DNA of 64,000 bases from Brevibacterium permense (GTDB taxonomy: Bacteria > Actinomycetota > Actinomycetes > Actinomycetales > Brevibacteriaceae), in assembly GCF_025506275.1 (NCBI RefSeq), contig NZ_QYCP01000088.1, positions 62,001 through 126,000 of the forward strand, read 5' to 3'. The notes under the pieces were generated by a model, which was given only the letters and a program-made list of their open reading frames with translations, made no database searches and was not told the DNA's origin. This document shows positions 32,969 to 42,024 of this stretch, piece by piece (position 1 is the first letter of the stretch; every line of letters starts with the position of its first letter). A program made the position numbers and the translations under genes.

Positions 32969-34867
32969 ATGACAGAGATCGATGATGAGTCGGGGACCGT
33001 GTCCGCGGCCGCCGTGACCGAGATCGTCGGAGCTCTCTCCCGCGGGGTCGATCTGGACCGCGCTTCCCTGGCCCGCGGTCTTGAGCACCACCCCGACCTC
33101 ATCGACTCCTTCTCCGATCTCTCGGCGACCATGACCCGGTGGAAGCAAAAAGATCGCGAGCGTTCGGCCCTCCTGGAAAGCGCCTCGGAGCTCATCCGTG
33201 TGCGAGACACCGAGAAGCTTCTGCAGAAGCTCGTCGAGCGTGCCCGAACACTCATCGGGTGCGACATCGCCTACCTCTCCCAGTACTATCCGGAGACCGA
33301 CGACCTGCGCGTGCAAGCAAGCCACGGAGCGATCTCGGCGAAACTGAAGGTGCTGCGGGTACCTCCCGGGGTCGGACTGGCAGGACAGGTCGTGCGCGAT
33401 CGCGCCGCGCAGTGGACATCGAACTACGATCTGACCAGTCTGCCTCACGAAAGACGCGTCGACTCCGCGGTGAAGGCCGAGCGGATGGAATCGCTCCTCG
33501 GAGTGCCGATGGTCGTCGACGGCGAAGTCCTCGGAGCGCTCTTCGCCGCCAACCGCTATCCACATGAGTTCACCACCGACGAGATCACGCTGCTGTCAGC
33601 CCTGGCCGACCACGCTTCCGTGGTGCTGAAGACTGCGCAGCTGATGGGAGATCTCGCTGAGGCGGCTCAGACGTCCGCGGAGGCCGAGGAGACGGCAGCC
33701 GCGCAGGCCAGCACGCTCCAGCGGCTTGTCGAAGTCGAGGAACAATTGACGCAGCTCGTCCTACAGGGTCAGGGGGTCCCGGCAGTTCTCGACGCCATCT
33801 CCGAACTGCTCGAGGCCGACGTGATCATCGTCGACAGCGGTCGCCTCGACTCTCCGAGCTTTCCTGCCGATGAGGAGTTCTTCGAAGGCATCACGGTCGA
33901 CAATGCCGACGTCCGAGCGGCGCTGAGTCACAGCCGAGCGACGGGCCGAAGCGCACAGGTCGCCGGTGCCCAGCACCTGTACGTCGCCTCGGTGGCGTCC
34001 CACCGACGACAGCACAGCGGACTGTTCGTGCGTTTCAACGACGAACCGGCGGACGGCGACGCGAACATCGTCGCCCAGGCGGCGCAGACGCTCGCGCTCA
34101 TCCGAATGAACGAACAGGCCCGGGCCGATGCCGAGAACCGGGTCCGCGGAGAACTCGCAGTCGACATCATTGCCGGCACGCGTGATCTCAGTGAGCTCGA
34201 GGCCCGCTCCCGAACCGGCAGCTTCAGTCTCTCCGGCCCGTGGAGACTGATGACGATTCAGGGCGACATCGAAAACGATGACCGCATCGGCGCTCGCCTG
34301 GTCCGCGTCGAGCCGCGTATTCTCATGACTCAGCGATCTCCCGGAATCACAGTGCTCATTCCCAGCGCCGTGACCCGCGACAGGCCCTCCTTGGACACCC
34401 TGTTCGATGAGTCCGGGGCCCTCGACAATTCGCTGGTGATCATCTCCGAGACAGATTTCGACAGGACGCAGCTGCGCACCGCTGAGGACGAGATGTGGTC
34501 GTGCATCCGCATCCTCAATTCGCTCGGCATCAGCGAAGGGATCTTTCCCACGGAGGACTTCGCACCTTATACCGCGATGTTCGGCACTGCGCCGGAGCAG
34601 GTGGAGCGATTCATGGAACGGATGCTCGAGCCCCTGCGCCGATGGGACCGAACTCATTCGGCCGAACTGCTCTCGACGCTGCGGGAGTATTTCGAGTCCG
34701 GTATGAACATCCGCAGAACCGCGACTCAGATGTCAGTGCATGTCAACACCGTCAAGCAACGGCTGGAGAGAGCCGATCTCGTGCTCGGCGAGGAGTGGAG
34801 GTCACCCGAGCGGGCGTTCCGTCTTCAGGTCGCTCTCCGTCTGGACAAGCTGAAGCCATCCCTCTAG
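32969..34867 (+). CDS. GAF-domain regulator with PucR/CdaR-type helix-turn-helix
   Basis: A 632-residue cytoplasmic regulator. The N-terminus is a short helical region. Residues about 75-225 form a GAF domain (LLQKLVERARTLIGCDIAYLSQYYPETDDLRVQASHG to LLGVPMVVDGEVLGALFAANR). A coiled-coil-like Ala/Glu stretch, [27 protein letters not shown], follows, then a middle sensor region and a C-terminal HTH_30-type domain with LLSTLREYFESGMNIRRTATQMSVHVNTVKQRLERADLVLG. It lies 149 bases upstream of the mevalonate degradation operon in the same direction, so it is the probable activator, sensing mevalonate or a CoA intermediate. GACACT six bases before the ATG suggests leaderless expression. Confidence 0.88.
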   Translation: MTEIDDESGTVSAAAVTEIVGALSRGVDLDRASLARGLEHHPDLIDSFSDLSATMTRWKQKDRERSALLESASELIRVRDTEKLLQKLVERARTLIGCDIAYLSQYYPETDDLRVQASHGAISAKLKVLRVPPGVGLAGQVVRDRAAQWTSNYDLTSLPHERRVDSAVKAERMESLLGVPMVVDGEVLGALFAANRYPHEFTTDEITLLSALADHASVVLKTAQLMGDLAEAAQTSAEAEETAAAQASTLQRLVEVEEQLTQLVLQGQGVPAVLDAISELLEADVIIVDSGRLDSPSFPADEEFFEGITVDNADVRAALSHSRATGRSAQVAGAQHLYVASVASHRRQHSGLFVRFNDEPADGDANIVAQAAQTLALIRMNEQARADAENRVRGELAVDIIAGTRDLSELEARSRTGSFSLSGPWRLMTIQGDIENDDRIGARLVRVEPRILMTQRSPGITVLIPSAVTRDRPSLDTLFDESGALDNSLVIISETDFDRTQLRTAEDEMWSCIRILNSLGISEGIFPTEDFAPYTAMFGTAPEQVERFMERMLEPLRRWDRTHSAELLSTLREYFESGMNIRRTATQMSVHVNTVKQRLERADLVLGEEWRSPERAFRLQVALRLDKLKPSL

Positions 34868-34906
34868 ACCTCTATGTCCGGAACGGCTATGACCACCGTG
34901 TTTTCG

Positions 34907-34973
34907 TGTCCGAAAAAGACATGGAACATTCGTGCGCACATTGTTTGACTGTCTCTGCGGAGGAACTCCGACT
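34907..34973 (+). promoter_or_regulatory. Possible promoter and regulator site for the mevalonate operon
   Basis: TTGACT (34945-34950) with a weak CCGACT 17 bases on. Upstream lies an inverted TGTC-N7-GACA (34907-34921), and TGTCCG also occurs at 34875. An activator-dependent promoter with a poor -10 box would fit control by the GAF/PucR protein. This is tentative. Confidence 0.3.
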
Positions 34974-35016
34974 GAAGGCCGATGCCGGCCGAAGACGACC
35001 TGACTGGAGACTTACG

Positions 35017-36291
35017 ATGGCAGAGAACAGCCGAATTGCCGACTTCCGAAACATGTCGGTCGATGACCGCAGGGAAGCCGTCGCGGCTTCGACCGGTCTC
35101 GACGCCGAACTGTTCAGCCAGATCGATGCCGACGCCTTCGGCCCCGAGGATGCCGCGAACCTCAGCGAGAACATCTTCGGAGTGTTCTCGCTCCCTCTCG
35201 GCGCAGCAACCAACTTCACGATCAACGGCACCGACGTCCTCGTTCCGATGGCGACCGAAGAAGCCTCCGTCATCGCCGCCGCCAGCAACGCAGCACGGAT
35301 GGCACGTCCGCACGGCGGATTCTTCACAAGTTCGACCGAGCCCATCATGCAGGCACAGATTCAGCTGATCAATGTGGCGGATCCGCAGGCCGCTCGGATA
35401 CGTGTCCTCGAACGGCAAGCCGAGATCATCGACCTGGCCAATGCGCAGGACCCCAAGCTCGTCGAGGTCGGCGGCGGAGTCAAGGGTCTCGAGGTCCGCC
35501 TCGTCGAAGCGCGGACGACGACGTATGTTCTCGTCCATCTCCTCGTCGATGTCCGAGACGCAATGGGGGCGAATGCGGTCAACACGATGGCTGAGGCGGT
35601 CTCCGGATCTGTGGCAGCCATTGCCGGAGGCGACGCACTCCTGCGCATCCTCACCAACAAGGCGGACCGTCGACTGTCTCGGGCACGGGCAGTCTTCGAT
35701 AGGGATCTGCTCGGCGGGAATGAGGTCATCGACAACATCCTCCATGCCTACGACCTCGCCGCAGCCGACCCCTATCGAGCGGCCACTCACAACAAGGGCA
35801 TCATGAACGGCATCTCCGCGGTCGTCCTTGCAACCGGGAACGACACCCGTGCAGTAGAGGCCGGAGCGCATTCCCATGCGCTCGTCGACGGCCGATACTC
35901 TTCTCTCTCGACGTTCGAGAGGAATGCCGACGGAGACCTGGTCGGCACCCTCGAGATGCCCATGCCCGTCGGCCTCGTCGGGGGCGCCACCAAGGTCCAT
36001 CCCGCCGCGCGCACTGCTCTGCAGATCGCCGAGGTGGCGACCGCACAGGATCTCGCCGAGATGATCGTCGCCGCCGGCTTGGCGCAGAACCTCGCGGCAC
36101 TGCGAGTTCTCGCCACCGAGGGCGTGCAGCGCGGACACATGTCTCTGCATGCGAAGAACCTCGCTGCCTCTGCCGGAGCGAACGCCGAAGAGACCGCGAT
36201 CATCGTGGGCCGCCTCATCGAGGAGAAGGCATTCCGGTTCGACAGGGTCCAGTCGATCCTCGACGAACTCCGCTCCGGTGCATCGCGATGA
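35017..36291 (+). CDS. mvaA: Class II hydroxymethylglutaryl-CoA reductase (degradative)
   Basis: A 424-residue cytosolic class II HMG-CoA reductase. These enzymes commonly run in the direction mevalonate to HMG-CoA, as in Pseudomonas mevalonii. Motifs are ENIFGVFSLPLGAATNFTING (51-71) and EEAS with the catalytic glutamate (81-84), the cofactor-binding DAMGANAVNTM (181-191), and KGIMNGISAVVLATGNDTRAVEAGAH with the catalytic lysine and aspartate (260-285). The C-terminal flap is GHMSLHAKN, with the catalytic histidine at about 378. There is no membrane anchor. TGGAGA precedes the ATG. It overlaps the lyase gene by ATGA, and no mevalonate kinase is nearby, so degradation rather than isoprenoid synthesis is indicated. 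Confidence 0.94.
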   Translation: MAENSRIADFRNMSVDDRREAVAASTGLDAELFSQIDADAFGPEDAANLSENIFGVFSLPLGAATNFTINGTDVLVPMATEEASVIAAASNAARMARPHGGFFTSSTEPIMQAQIQLINVADPQAARIRVLERQAEIIDLANAQDPKLVEVGGGVKGLEVRLVEARTTTYVLVHLLVDVRDAMGANAVNTMAEAVSGSVAAIAGGDALLRILTNKADRRLSRARAVFDRDLLGGNEVIDNILHAYDLAAADPYRAATHNKGIMNGISAVVLATGNDTRAVEAGAHSHALVDGRYSSLSTFERNADGDLVGTLEMPMPVGLVGGATKVHPAARTALQIAEVATAQDLAEMIVAAGLAQNLAALRVLATEGVQRGHMSLHAKNLAASAGANAEETAIIVGRLIEEKAFRFDRVQSILDELRSGASR

Positions 36292-37223
36292 CGGCACAGC
36301 TCCCACAGCAGTTCGTGCCGTCGAACCTGCCGACCGAGGTCAGCGTCTGCGAAGTCAGCGCTCGAGATGGTCTGCAGTCGCAAGCACGCACACTTCCTAT
36401 CTCAACCCGGCTCGAACTGATCCGGCGGCTTTCCGGAGCCGGCCTGAAGACCATCGAAGCCGGAAGCTTCGTCTCTCCGCAGGCTGTTCCGCAGATGGCC
36501 GACACCCGATCGGTGCTCGCAGGGCTCGACCTGGACTCCGATATCGCCTTCCCCGTCCTCGTCCCGAACCGACGGGGCCTCGATGATGCCGTTGCGGCGG
36601 GGACGAAAGATGCCTCGATCTTCATCAGCGTCACCGAATCGTTCGCGCAGGCCAACCTCGGCGGTTCCCTCAAACACACCACAGACCGCAGCCTGGACGC
36701 GGCACGCGCAGCGACCGCTGCGGGGCTGCGGGTGCGCGGCTATCTGTCGATGGTCTTCGGGGATCCTTGGGAAGGCGCAGTCGACCCCGAACGCGTCGCG
36801 ACGGCTGCGCGTCGCCTCCTCGACGCCGGGTGCCTGACGATCTCGCTCGGCGATACCATCGGGACCGCGACTCCCGGTCATGTGACCGCTGTTCTTGATA
36901 GCCTGGTCCGCGCCGGGATTCCGATTGATCGGATCGCCCTGCACACCCACAACACCTATGGCCAGGCGCTTGCGAATGTCTACTCCGCGCTTCAAGCAGG
37001 TGTCAGTCAGTTCGACGCATCGGCAGGAGGGATCGGTGGCTGTCCCTTCGCTCGCACCGCCTCCGGAAACCTGGCTACAGAGGATCTTCTCTGGATGCTG
37101 CAGGGCCTGGGCATCTCGACCGGCGTCGACATCGACGCTGTGGCTGCGGTCAGCCAGTGGCTGGGCGAGCAGCTGGGCATCCCGCTTCCATCCGCAACAT
37201 CCTCGGCCATCCTCGGCCGGTAG
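36288..37223 (+). CDS. mvaB: Hydroxymethylglutaryl-CoA lyase
   Basis: A 311-residue TIM-barrel lyase splitting HMG-CoA into acetyl-CoA and acetoacetate. EVSARDGLQ (22-30) supplies the arginine and metal aspartate, LGDTIGTATPG and ALHTHNTYGQALAN carry further metal and substrate residues, and GGIGGCPFA has the catalytic cysteine, followed by ASGNLATEDLLWML. It is translationally coupled to the reductase gene. Together the two make the core of a mevalonate-degradation pathway. Enzymes for acetoacetate use are not in the window. Confidence 0.94.
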   Translation: MTAQLPQQFVPSNLPTEVSVCEVSARDGLQSQARTLPISTRLELIRRLSGAGLKTIEAGSFVSPQAVPQMADTRSVLAGLDLDSDIAFPVLVPNRRGLDDAVAAGTKDASIFISVTESFAQANLGGSLKHTTDRSLDAARAATAAGLRVRGYLSMVFGDPWEGAVDPERVATAARRLLDAGCLTISLGDTIGTATPGHVTAVLDSLVRAGIPIDRIALHTHNTYGQALANVYSALQAGVSQFDASAGGIGGCPFARTASGNLATEDLLWMLQGLGISTGVDIDAVAAVSQWLGEQLGIPLPSATSSAILGR

Positions 37224-37271
37224 TTCCATCGTTCACGTTCCCGACAGTCGTCGGCCGACAGAAGGCAGGCA

Positions 37272-37694
37272 ATGATGCCGCAATTGCTCGAGGTGTGGAA
37301 TGACACCGTCGACCCCAAACATCTCATCGGCGGTATCGCCATAGCCGTCGGGACAGCAGTCCCGGCCTACCTCATCGCCGATCATCTCTTCGCCGCCGGA
37401 GGAGATGAAGCGCTGGGTCACTCCTATGCGCTCCTCGTCGGCATCGTCGGCTGCATCGTCGGCGCCGTGATCTCCGGGTTTCTGTTCAAACCCAAGAGAG
37501 TGATCACCACCTCGGCGGCCGACACCCGCAACCGGCAGGAGATCATCGACGAAGTCGTCGAGGAATACGGGGATCTCGGCGACCCCCGCGACCTCGGTCC
37601 GGCGGTTCAGGCAGAAGTCCGAGCCCTCGGTCTCTTCGACGCCCTCGTCGACAACCATGAGGCTCGCGCCCGCGAGAAGGGTGGGCACCAGTGA
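37272..37694 (+). CDS. Small two-helix membrane protein next to a TctA-like permease
   Basis: A 140-residue protein with two hydrophobic segments (about residues 17-36 and 52-72) and a charged cytoplasmic C-terminal half (ITTSAADTRNRQEIIDEVVEEYGDLGD). I do not recognise a named domain. Position, coupling to the next gene (GTGA overlap) and length suggest a small subunit of the transporter, in the place where TctB (four helices) stands in tripartite tricarboxylate systems. The start may be ATG 37272 or 37275, with GAAGGCAGG upstream. Confidence 0.75.
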   Translation: MMPQLLEVWNDTVDPKHLIGGIAIAVGTAVPAYLIADHLFAAGGDEALGHSYALLVGIVGCIVGAVISGFLFKPKRVITTSAADTRNRQEIIDEVVEEYGDLGDPRDLGPAVQAEVRALGLFDALVDNHEARAREKGGHQ

Positions 37695-39076
37695 CCGCGG
37701 AACTCATCGAACCAGTACTGTGGGCCGTCGGGATGGCGCTTCTCTCCGGGGTGCTCTTCACCGGAATCGGACTGATCTCGGGCACGGACGAGACGGCGAT
37801 CGTGGCACCGCTGGCGTTGCTTGTCATCCTCATCGGGGTGCCTCCTGCCGGAGTGCTCGCGTTCTTCCTCGCCGCGATCATTTCCAAACACATCTCCCAC
37901 GCCGTGCCGACGACTCTCCTCGGAATCCCCGGTGACACCACGGCGGTGCCGATGCTGCGTGAGGCGCAGCTGCTGAGGTCTCTCGGAATCCCGCATATCG
38001 CACTTCAGAAGGCGATCTCCGGAGGAGTCGTCTCAGTTGCCATTGCCATTCCGCTGTCGATCGTGTTCGCCCTCGTACTCACCCCTTTCGCCGAGGCGAT
38101 CGGCGCTGCCGCTCCCTGGATCTTCATCGCTGCGGCCGTTCTCGTCGCCTACACCTCGAAGGGCAAGCTCGCTGCGGTTGCGGGGCTCGTCCCGTTCGTC
38201 CTGCTCATCGTCGGCCTGCAGGCCTTCATCATGGAGCAGAAGGAAGCGACCTTCACCACTTCGTTCTTCCTAGGCATCGCCACCGGGCCGCTCATCTTCG
38301 ACCTGTTCGCTGCGCTCTCCCCCGCCGGACGCCGCTCGATGCAGCAGTCGGGCAAGCGGGAGTTCAATCTTGCTCCCGACGTCCGGCCCGCAGGGGGATC
38401 GAGGATGCCGAACCCCTTCAAGGTGCTGACCGGAAAGCAACTGGCATACACGGGCGGTTCGGCGGCGATCACCAGCGCGACCTTCGTCTTCTCCCCCGTG
38501 GCCATGGCTGTGCTCATGGGCGAGATCGTCGGAAGCCGGGTCAAGAACGGGTATGAACGACTCACCACCGTCATCACTGTCCGCAACGGAACCACCGAGT
38601 CGACCTACATTGCTGAGACTCTCATCCCGCTCATCGCAATCGGCCTGCCGCTGTCACCGATGGCGGCCGGTCCCGCAGGGCCGCTGTTCAACGCTCCGCC
38701 CGTCTACACCCTCGATGCCGAAGCGGGAACGACGAACAATCTTCACGACCTGCTCACGACTGGTCAGTTCGCTCTCTTCTCCGTCATCGCGGCGATCATC
38801 GCCGTCGCCATCGCCTACCCCTTCGTCATGACGAACGCCCATCGGGCGGCGACCTGGGTGATGAAGTCGGTCTCCCACGAGGCGATCATCGCCGGCTTCG
38901 CCGCCCTCATCTGTGTCATCTGCCTCTACGAAGGAGGGCTGCTGGCCCTGGGTGTGACGCTCACCGTCGGCCTCGTCGGGGGACTCTTCAACCGGTTCAT
39001 CGGCATGCATGCCGGCGTCCAGTTCATGGGCTACTACGTCGCGGTGCTCACGGTGCCCGCGATCCTCGCGCTGTGA
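37691..39076 (+). CDS. TctA-like permease, probable mevalonate or organic-acid transporter
   Basis: A 461-residue permease with about 11-12 helices. The signature ISHAVPTTLLGIPGDTTAVPML (about residues 69-90) corresponds to the conserved TctA loop, and a similar block near LIPLIAIGLPLSPMAAGPAGPLF in the second half fits the internal duplication of TctA. The start GTG 37691 overlaps the preceding stop. No TctC-type binding protein is encoded nearby, so this is either a two-component carrier or uses a distant receptor. Being last in an operon with HMG-CoA reductase and lyase, its likeliest cargo is mevalonate or a related acid (inference). Confidence 0.85.
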   Translation: MTAELIEPVLWAVGMALLSGVLFTGIGLISGTDETAIVAPLALLVILIGVPPAGVLAFFLAAIISKHISHAVPTTLLGIPGDTTAVPMLREAQLLRSLGIPHIALQKAISGGVVSVAIAIPLSIVFALVLTPFAEAIGAAAPWIFIAAAVLVAYTSKGKLAAVAGLVPFVLLIVGLQAFIMEQKEATFTTSFFLGIATGPLIFDLFAALSPAGRRSMQQSGKREFNLAPDVRPAGGSRMPNPFKVLTGKQLAYTGGSAAITSATFVFSPVAMAVLMGEIVGSRVKNGYERLTTVITVRNGTTESTYIAETLIPLIAIGLPLSPMAAGPAGPLFNAPPVYTLDAEAGTTNNLHDLLTTGQFALFSVIAAIIAVAIAYPFVMTNAHRAATWVMKSVSHEAIIAGFAALICVICLYEGGLLALGVTLTVGLVGGLFNRFIGMHAGVQFMGYYVAVLTVPAILAL

Positions 39077-39109
39077 GGCGCGTTCTGACCGCCGCTCTGA
39101 AACCGCGGC

Positions 39110-40114
39110 TCACCGCCACTGCCGCGTGACGGTGCGGACGTCGGCGACCACCTCGGCGATGGCGGAATTGTGCGCATCGACGATCGGATCGAGACGGGCG
39201 CGCCCCTGTGGTCGCGAGGACCGGGAGACGAGCAGGACGTCACGGCGGCAGTCGCTGAGCGGCATCGGGATTACGGTGATGTCCGGGTCGGTCGACAGTG
39301 ATGATTCGGGGATCATCGCCACCGCCAAGCCGGCCGAGATCATCCGGTTGATGGCCGCATAGTCATCCATCCGCATCCCCACGCGGGGTTCGAACCCAGC
39401 ACTCAGACAGAAGGAGCGGACCACCTCGTCGATGGCGTCGCCGGGGTCGATGCTGAACGCCCAGGTCTGCGACACGAGCACGGCGAGGTCGGGCATGCCG
39501 TGGGAATCGCGCTCGATCGGCCCGATCGAGCGCGGCACGCACAGGAACAGCCGCTCCGAATACAGGTGGGCGGCGGTCAGCGTCGCAGGGATCCACGTCC
39601 GGTCGAGATCGGTCGACACGAGCAGCGCGAGGTCGAGGTCCCCGGACTCGAGCCGGGAGACGAGCTTCGCGTGCTCGTCCATCGTCACATCCAGGGCCGC
39701 GGTGAGCACGTCGGTCCGGTCGCCGGCAACCGCCTCGTCACGGGTCTGCCACCTCGGGCGAGCCTGCAGCTGATCGTGGAGGCGCGGGATGACGCGAGCA
39801 CCGACGGTGGGCACGGCCCCGATGCGCACCGGCACGGCCTGAGATTCCCGCCAGAGAGTCACCTCGGCGCCGAGGCGCTGGCACAGTCCGAGGATCTCCA
39901 CGGCTCGGGTCACCACGAGGCTGCCCACGGTCGTCGGCTGTGATCCGCGCGGTGTGCGATCGAGCAGAGTCGCGCCGAGGGCCCGTTCGAGATTGCGCAG
40001 ATGATGATTGACCGTCGGCTGGCTCCACTGCAACTGGGCGGCGGCCGCGGCGACGGATCCGGTCTCCGCGACGGCATGCAGAGCGGTGAGGCCGCGGGTA
40101 TCGAGTGGTTCCAT
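39110..40114 (-). CDS. LysR-family transcriptional regulator
   Basis: A 334-residue LysR protein. The winged helix is LTALHAVAETGSVAAAAAQLQWSQPTVNHHLRNLERALGATLLDRTPRG (about residues 9-57), followed by an effector domain with the usual MISAGLAVAMIPES near the end. GGGGGAG precedes the ATG. It is divergent from an Orn/Lys/Arg-decarboxylase-family gene with inverted repeats in the shared 91-base gap, which suggests direct control of that gene. It is convergent with the TctA-like gene, with 33 bases between the stops. Confidence 0.92.
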   Translation of the reverse strand: MEPLDTRGLTALHAVAETGSVAAAAAQLQWSQPTVNHHLRNLERALGATLLDRTPRGSQPTTVGSLVVTRAVEILGLCQRLGAEVTLWRESQAVPVRIGAVPTVGARVIPRLHDQLQARPRWQTRDEAVAGDRTDVLTAALDVTMDEHAKLVSRLESGDLDLALLVSTDLDRTWIPATLTAAHLYSERLFLCVPRSIGPIERDSHGMPDLAVLVSQTWAFSIDPGDAIDEVVRSFCLSAGFEPRVGMRMDDYAAINRMISAGLAVAMIPESSLSTDPDITVIPMPLSDCRRDVLLVSRSSRPQGRARLDPIVDAHNSAIAEVVADVRTVTRQWR

Positions 40115-40125
40115 TGATCTCCCCC

Positions 40126-40168
40126 ATTGAGTTCAATACTGACTATAGAGCAACAGAGGAAAGTTGCT
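40126..40168. promoter_or_regulatory. Inverted repeats in the LysR/decarboxylase intergenic region
   Basis: ATTGA-GT-TCAAT (40126-40137) lies close to the LysR start, and AGCAAC-N8-GTTGCT (40149-40168) lies mid-gap. Both are candidate LysR sites; the first would suit autoregulation and the second activation of the decarboxylase gene. Confidence 0.45.
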
Positions 40169-40193
40169 ATTCTCTCGTACCTGCTCGCCTCCT

Positions 40194-40199
40194 TAATCT
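40194..40199 (+). promoter_or_regulatory. -10 box for the decarboxylase-family gene
   Basis: TAATCT lies 6 bases before ATG 40206 with no ribosome site. The -35 region is poor, which fits an activator-dependent promoter. Confidence 0.45.
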
Positions 40200-40205
40200 G
40201 GACGC

Positions 40206-41750
40206 ATGACCGTGCACCAGGACTCCCCCATGCCCCCAGCCCCGCACTCCTCCTCGGGGTCGCCGATGCATCCTGCCCTCACGCAGTCACGCGCGCCCTA
40301 TGCCGAAGCTCTGGCGCACGCGGCCGACCGCAATTCGCTGTTCCTGTCCACCCCCGGACACGGAGGCACAACCGAGGGCATCTCCGCAGGTCAAGCCGAA
40401 TTCTTCGGCGAGCACACCCTCTCCCTGGACATCCCCCCGCTCTTCGACGGAATCGACCTCGGTGTCGACACCCCCAAGGACGAAGCCCTGCAATTAGCCG
40501 CCGAGGCCTGGGGCGCCCGCCGCACCTGGTTCCTCACCAACGGCTCGTCGCAGGGCAATCGCATGGCCGCCCTGGCCATCGGCACCCTCGGGTCCGGCGT
40601 CGTCGCCCAGCGCAGCGCGCATTCGAGCTTCATCGACGGCATCGTGCTGGCCGGGCTCAACCCCGGCTTCGTCTACCCCAACGTCGACGAAGTCAACGGC
40701 ATCGCCCACGGCGTCACCCCCGATGCCCTGCGCCGGGCCATCCGCAGCCATCCCGAACCGGTGACCGCCGTCTACCTCGTGACCCCGAGCTACTTCGGTG
40801 CTGTGGCCGACGTCGAAGCCCTCGCCGAGGCGGCCCACGAAGCAGGTGCGGCACTGATCGTCGACGCCGCCTGGGGTGCCCACTTCGGCTTCCACCCTGA
40901 CCTGCCGGCCTCCCCCGTCACCCAGGGCGCCGACATCGTCATCATGAGCACGCACAAACTCGCGGGCTCGCTCACCCAGTCCGCACTGCTCCACCTCGGC
41001 GACACCGAATTCGCCGATCGCCTCGAACCGGCTCTGGCCCGGGCCTTCATGATGACCGCCTCGACGAGCGAGAATGCCCATCTCATGGCCTCGATCGACC
41101 TCGCCCGCCGCGCACTCATGACGTCGACCGAGGCGATCACGGATTCGCTCGAGAACATCCGCCACATCCGCGCGCAGATCGAAGCCACCGACCGCTACCA
41201 CCTGCTGTCCGGCGAGTTCCTCGGCCATGCCGACGTCGTCGACATCGACCCGTTCCGCCTGCCCATCGACATCACAGCCACCGGACTCGACGGCCACACG
41301 GTGCGCAAACGCCTGGCCGAGGAGTTCGATATCTTCCCCGAGATGTCGACAGCGACCACCCTCGTCGCCCTCATCGGCATCGGAAAATCCCCGGACATCG
41401 GCCGCCTCATCGACGGCCTTGAGACTCTGCGCCTCGAAACCGCGGACTCCGCCACGGCGACGAGCCCGGCAGCCGCCCTTCCGCCGCTGCCAACGGCCGG
41501 TCGACTGGCGATGACCCCGCGTGAGGCGTACTTCGCCGATTCCGAACTCGTCACCGCCGCCGAGGCGGTCGGACGAGTGAGCGTGAGCTCGCTGGCCGCG
41601 TACCCGCCCGGGATCCCCAATGTCCTGCCCGGCGAGGAGATCACCGCCGAAACCATCGACTTCCTCCAGGCCGTGGCCGCGAGCCCGTCCGGCCACGTCC
41701 GCGGCGCCGTCGCCCCCGGCCTCGCGACCTATCGCGTCGTTCGGAGCTGA
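40206..41750 (+). CDS. Orn/Lys/Arg decarboxylase family PLP enzyme
   Basis: A 514-residue fold type I PLP enzyme of the Orn/Lys/Arg decarboxylase family without the N-terminal wing domain. FLSTPGHGGT (about residues 46-55) is the family entry motif, TWFLTNGSSQGNRM binds the cofactor phosphate, LIVDAAWGAHFGFHP has the PLP aspartate, and IMSTHKLAGSLTQSA holds the Schiff-base Lys251. The C-terminal domain has PREAYFADSELVTAAEAVGRVS and the usual AAYPPGIPNVLPGE. The substrate could be arginine, lysine or ornithine, giving polyamines or acid resistance. It has a divergent LysR regulator. Confidence 0.9.
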   Translation: MTVHQDSPMPPAPHSSSGSPMHPALTQSRAPYAEALAHAADRNSLFLSTPGHGGTTEGISAGQAEFFGEHTLSLDIPPLFDGIDLGVDTPKDEALQLAAEAWGARRTWFLTNGSSQGNRMAALAIGTLGSGVVAQRSAHSSFIDGIVLAGLNPGFVYPNVDEVNGIAHGVTPDALRRAIRSHPEPVTAVYLVTPSYFGAVADVEALAEAAHEAGAALIVDAAWGAHFGFHPDLPASPVTQGADIVIMSTHKLAGSLTQSALLHLGDTEFADRLEPALARAFMMTASTSENAHLMASIDLARRALMTSTEAITDSLENIRHIRAQIEATDRYHLLSGEFLGHADVVDIDPFRLPIDITATGLDGHTVRKRLAEEFDIFPEMSTATTLVALIGIGKSPDIGRLIDGLETLRLETADSATATSPAAALPPLPTAGRLAMTPREAYFADSELVTAAEAVGRVSVSSLAAYPPGIPNVLPGEEITAETIDFLQAVAASPSGHVRGAVAPGLATYRVVRS

Positions 41751-42024
41751 GGGCTCGCTTCAGCACTCTGTGCATGCTTCCTCCGACACTGCGTCGCTTC
41801 CATCTGCGACTTCCCACGACCTCGCAGCACTTAGATTGATGACTGCATCATGACCCATTCCTGACTCACTGAGTGATTCAGAATGCGAAATTCCGATCAA
41901 TACGCTACGGTCCTCGGTGTGGACGTCTTCAAGCCCGTCCGACCTGCATTCGAGCGATCTTCCCCCTCGCTGTCGAACCGACACAATGCGGGCAGCCGAT
42001 CGACTCCCAGTGACACAGGACACG

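Noticed and set aside
31367-33565. A 732-codon open frame on the minus strand, and similar long antisense frames at 2406-3890, 43884-45653 and 46862-48736
   Set aside because: They mirror strong protein families on the other strand, are rich in Arg/Gly/His with no recognisable domain, and arise from the high third-position GC of the real genes.
35017-36291. HMG-CoA reductase as part of isoprenoid biosynthesis
   Set aside because: The class II type, coupling to HMG-CoA lyase and lack of mevalonate kinase or HMG-CoA synthase favour degradation.
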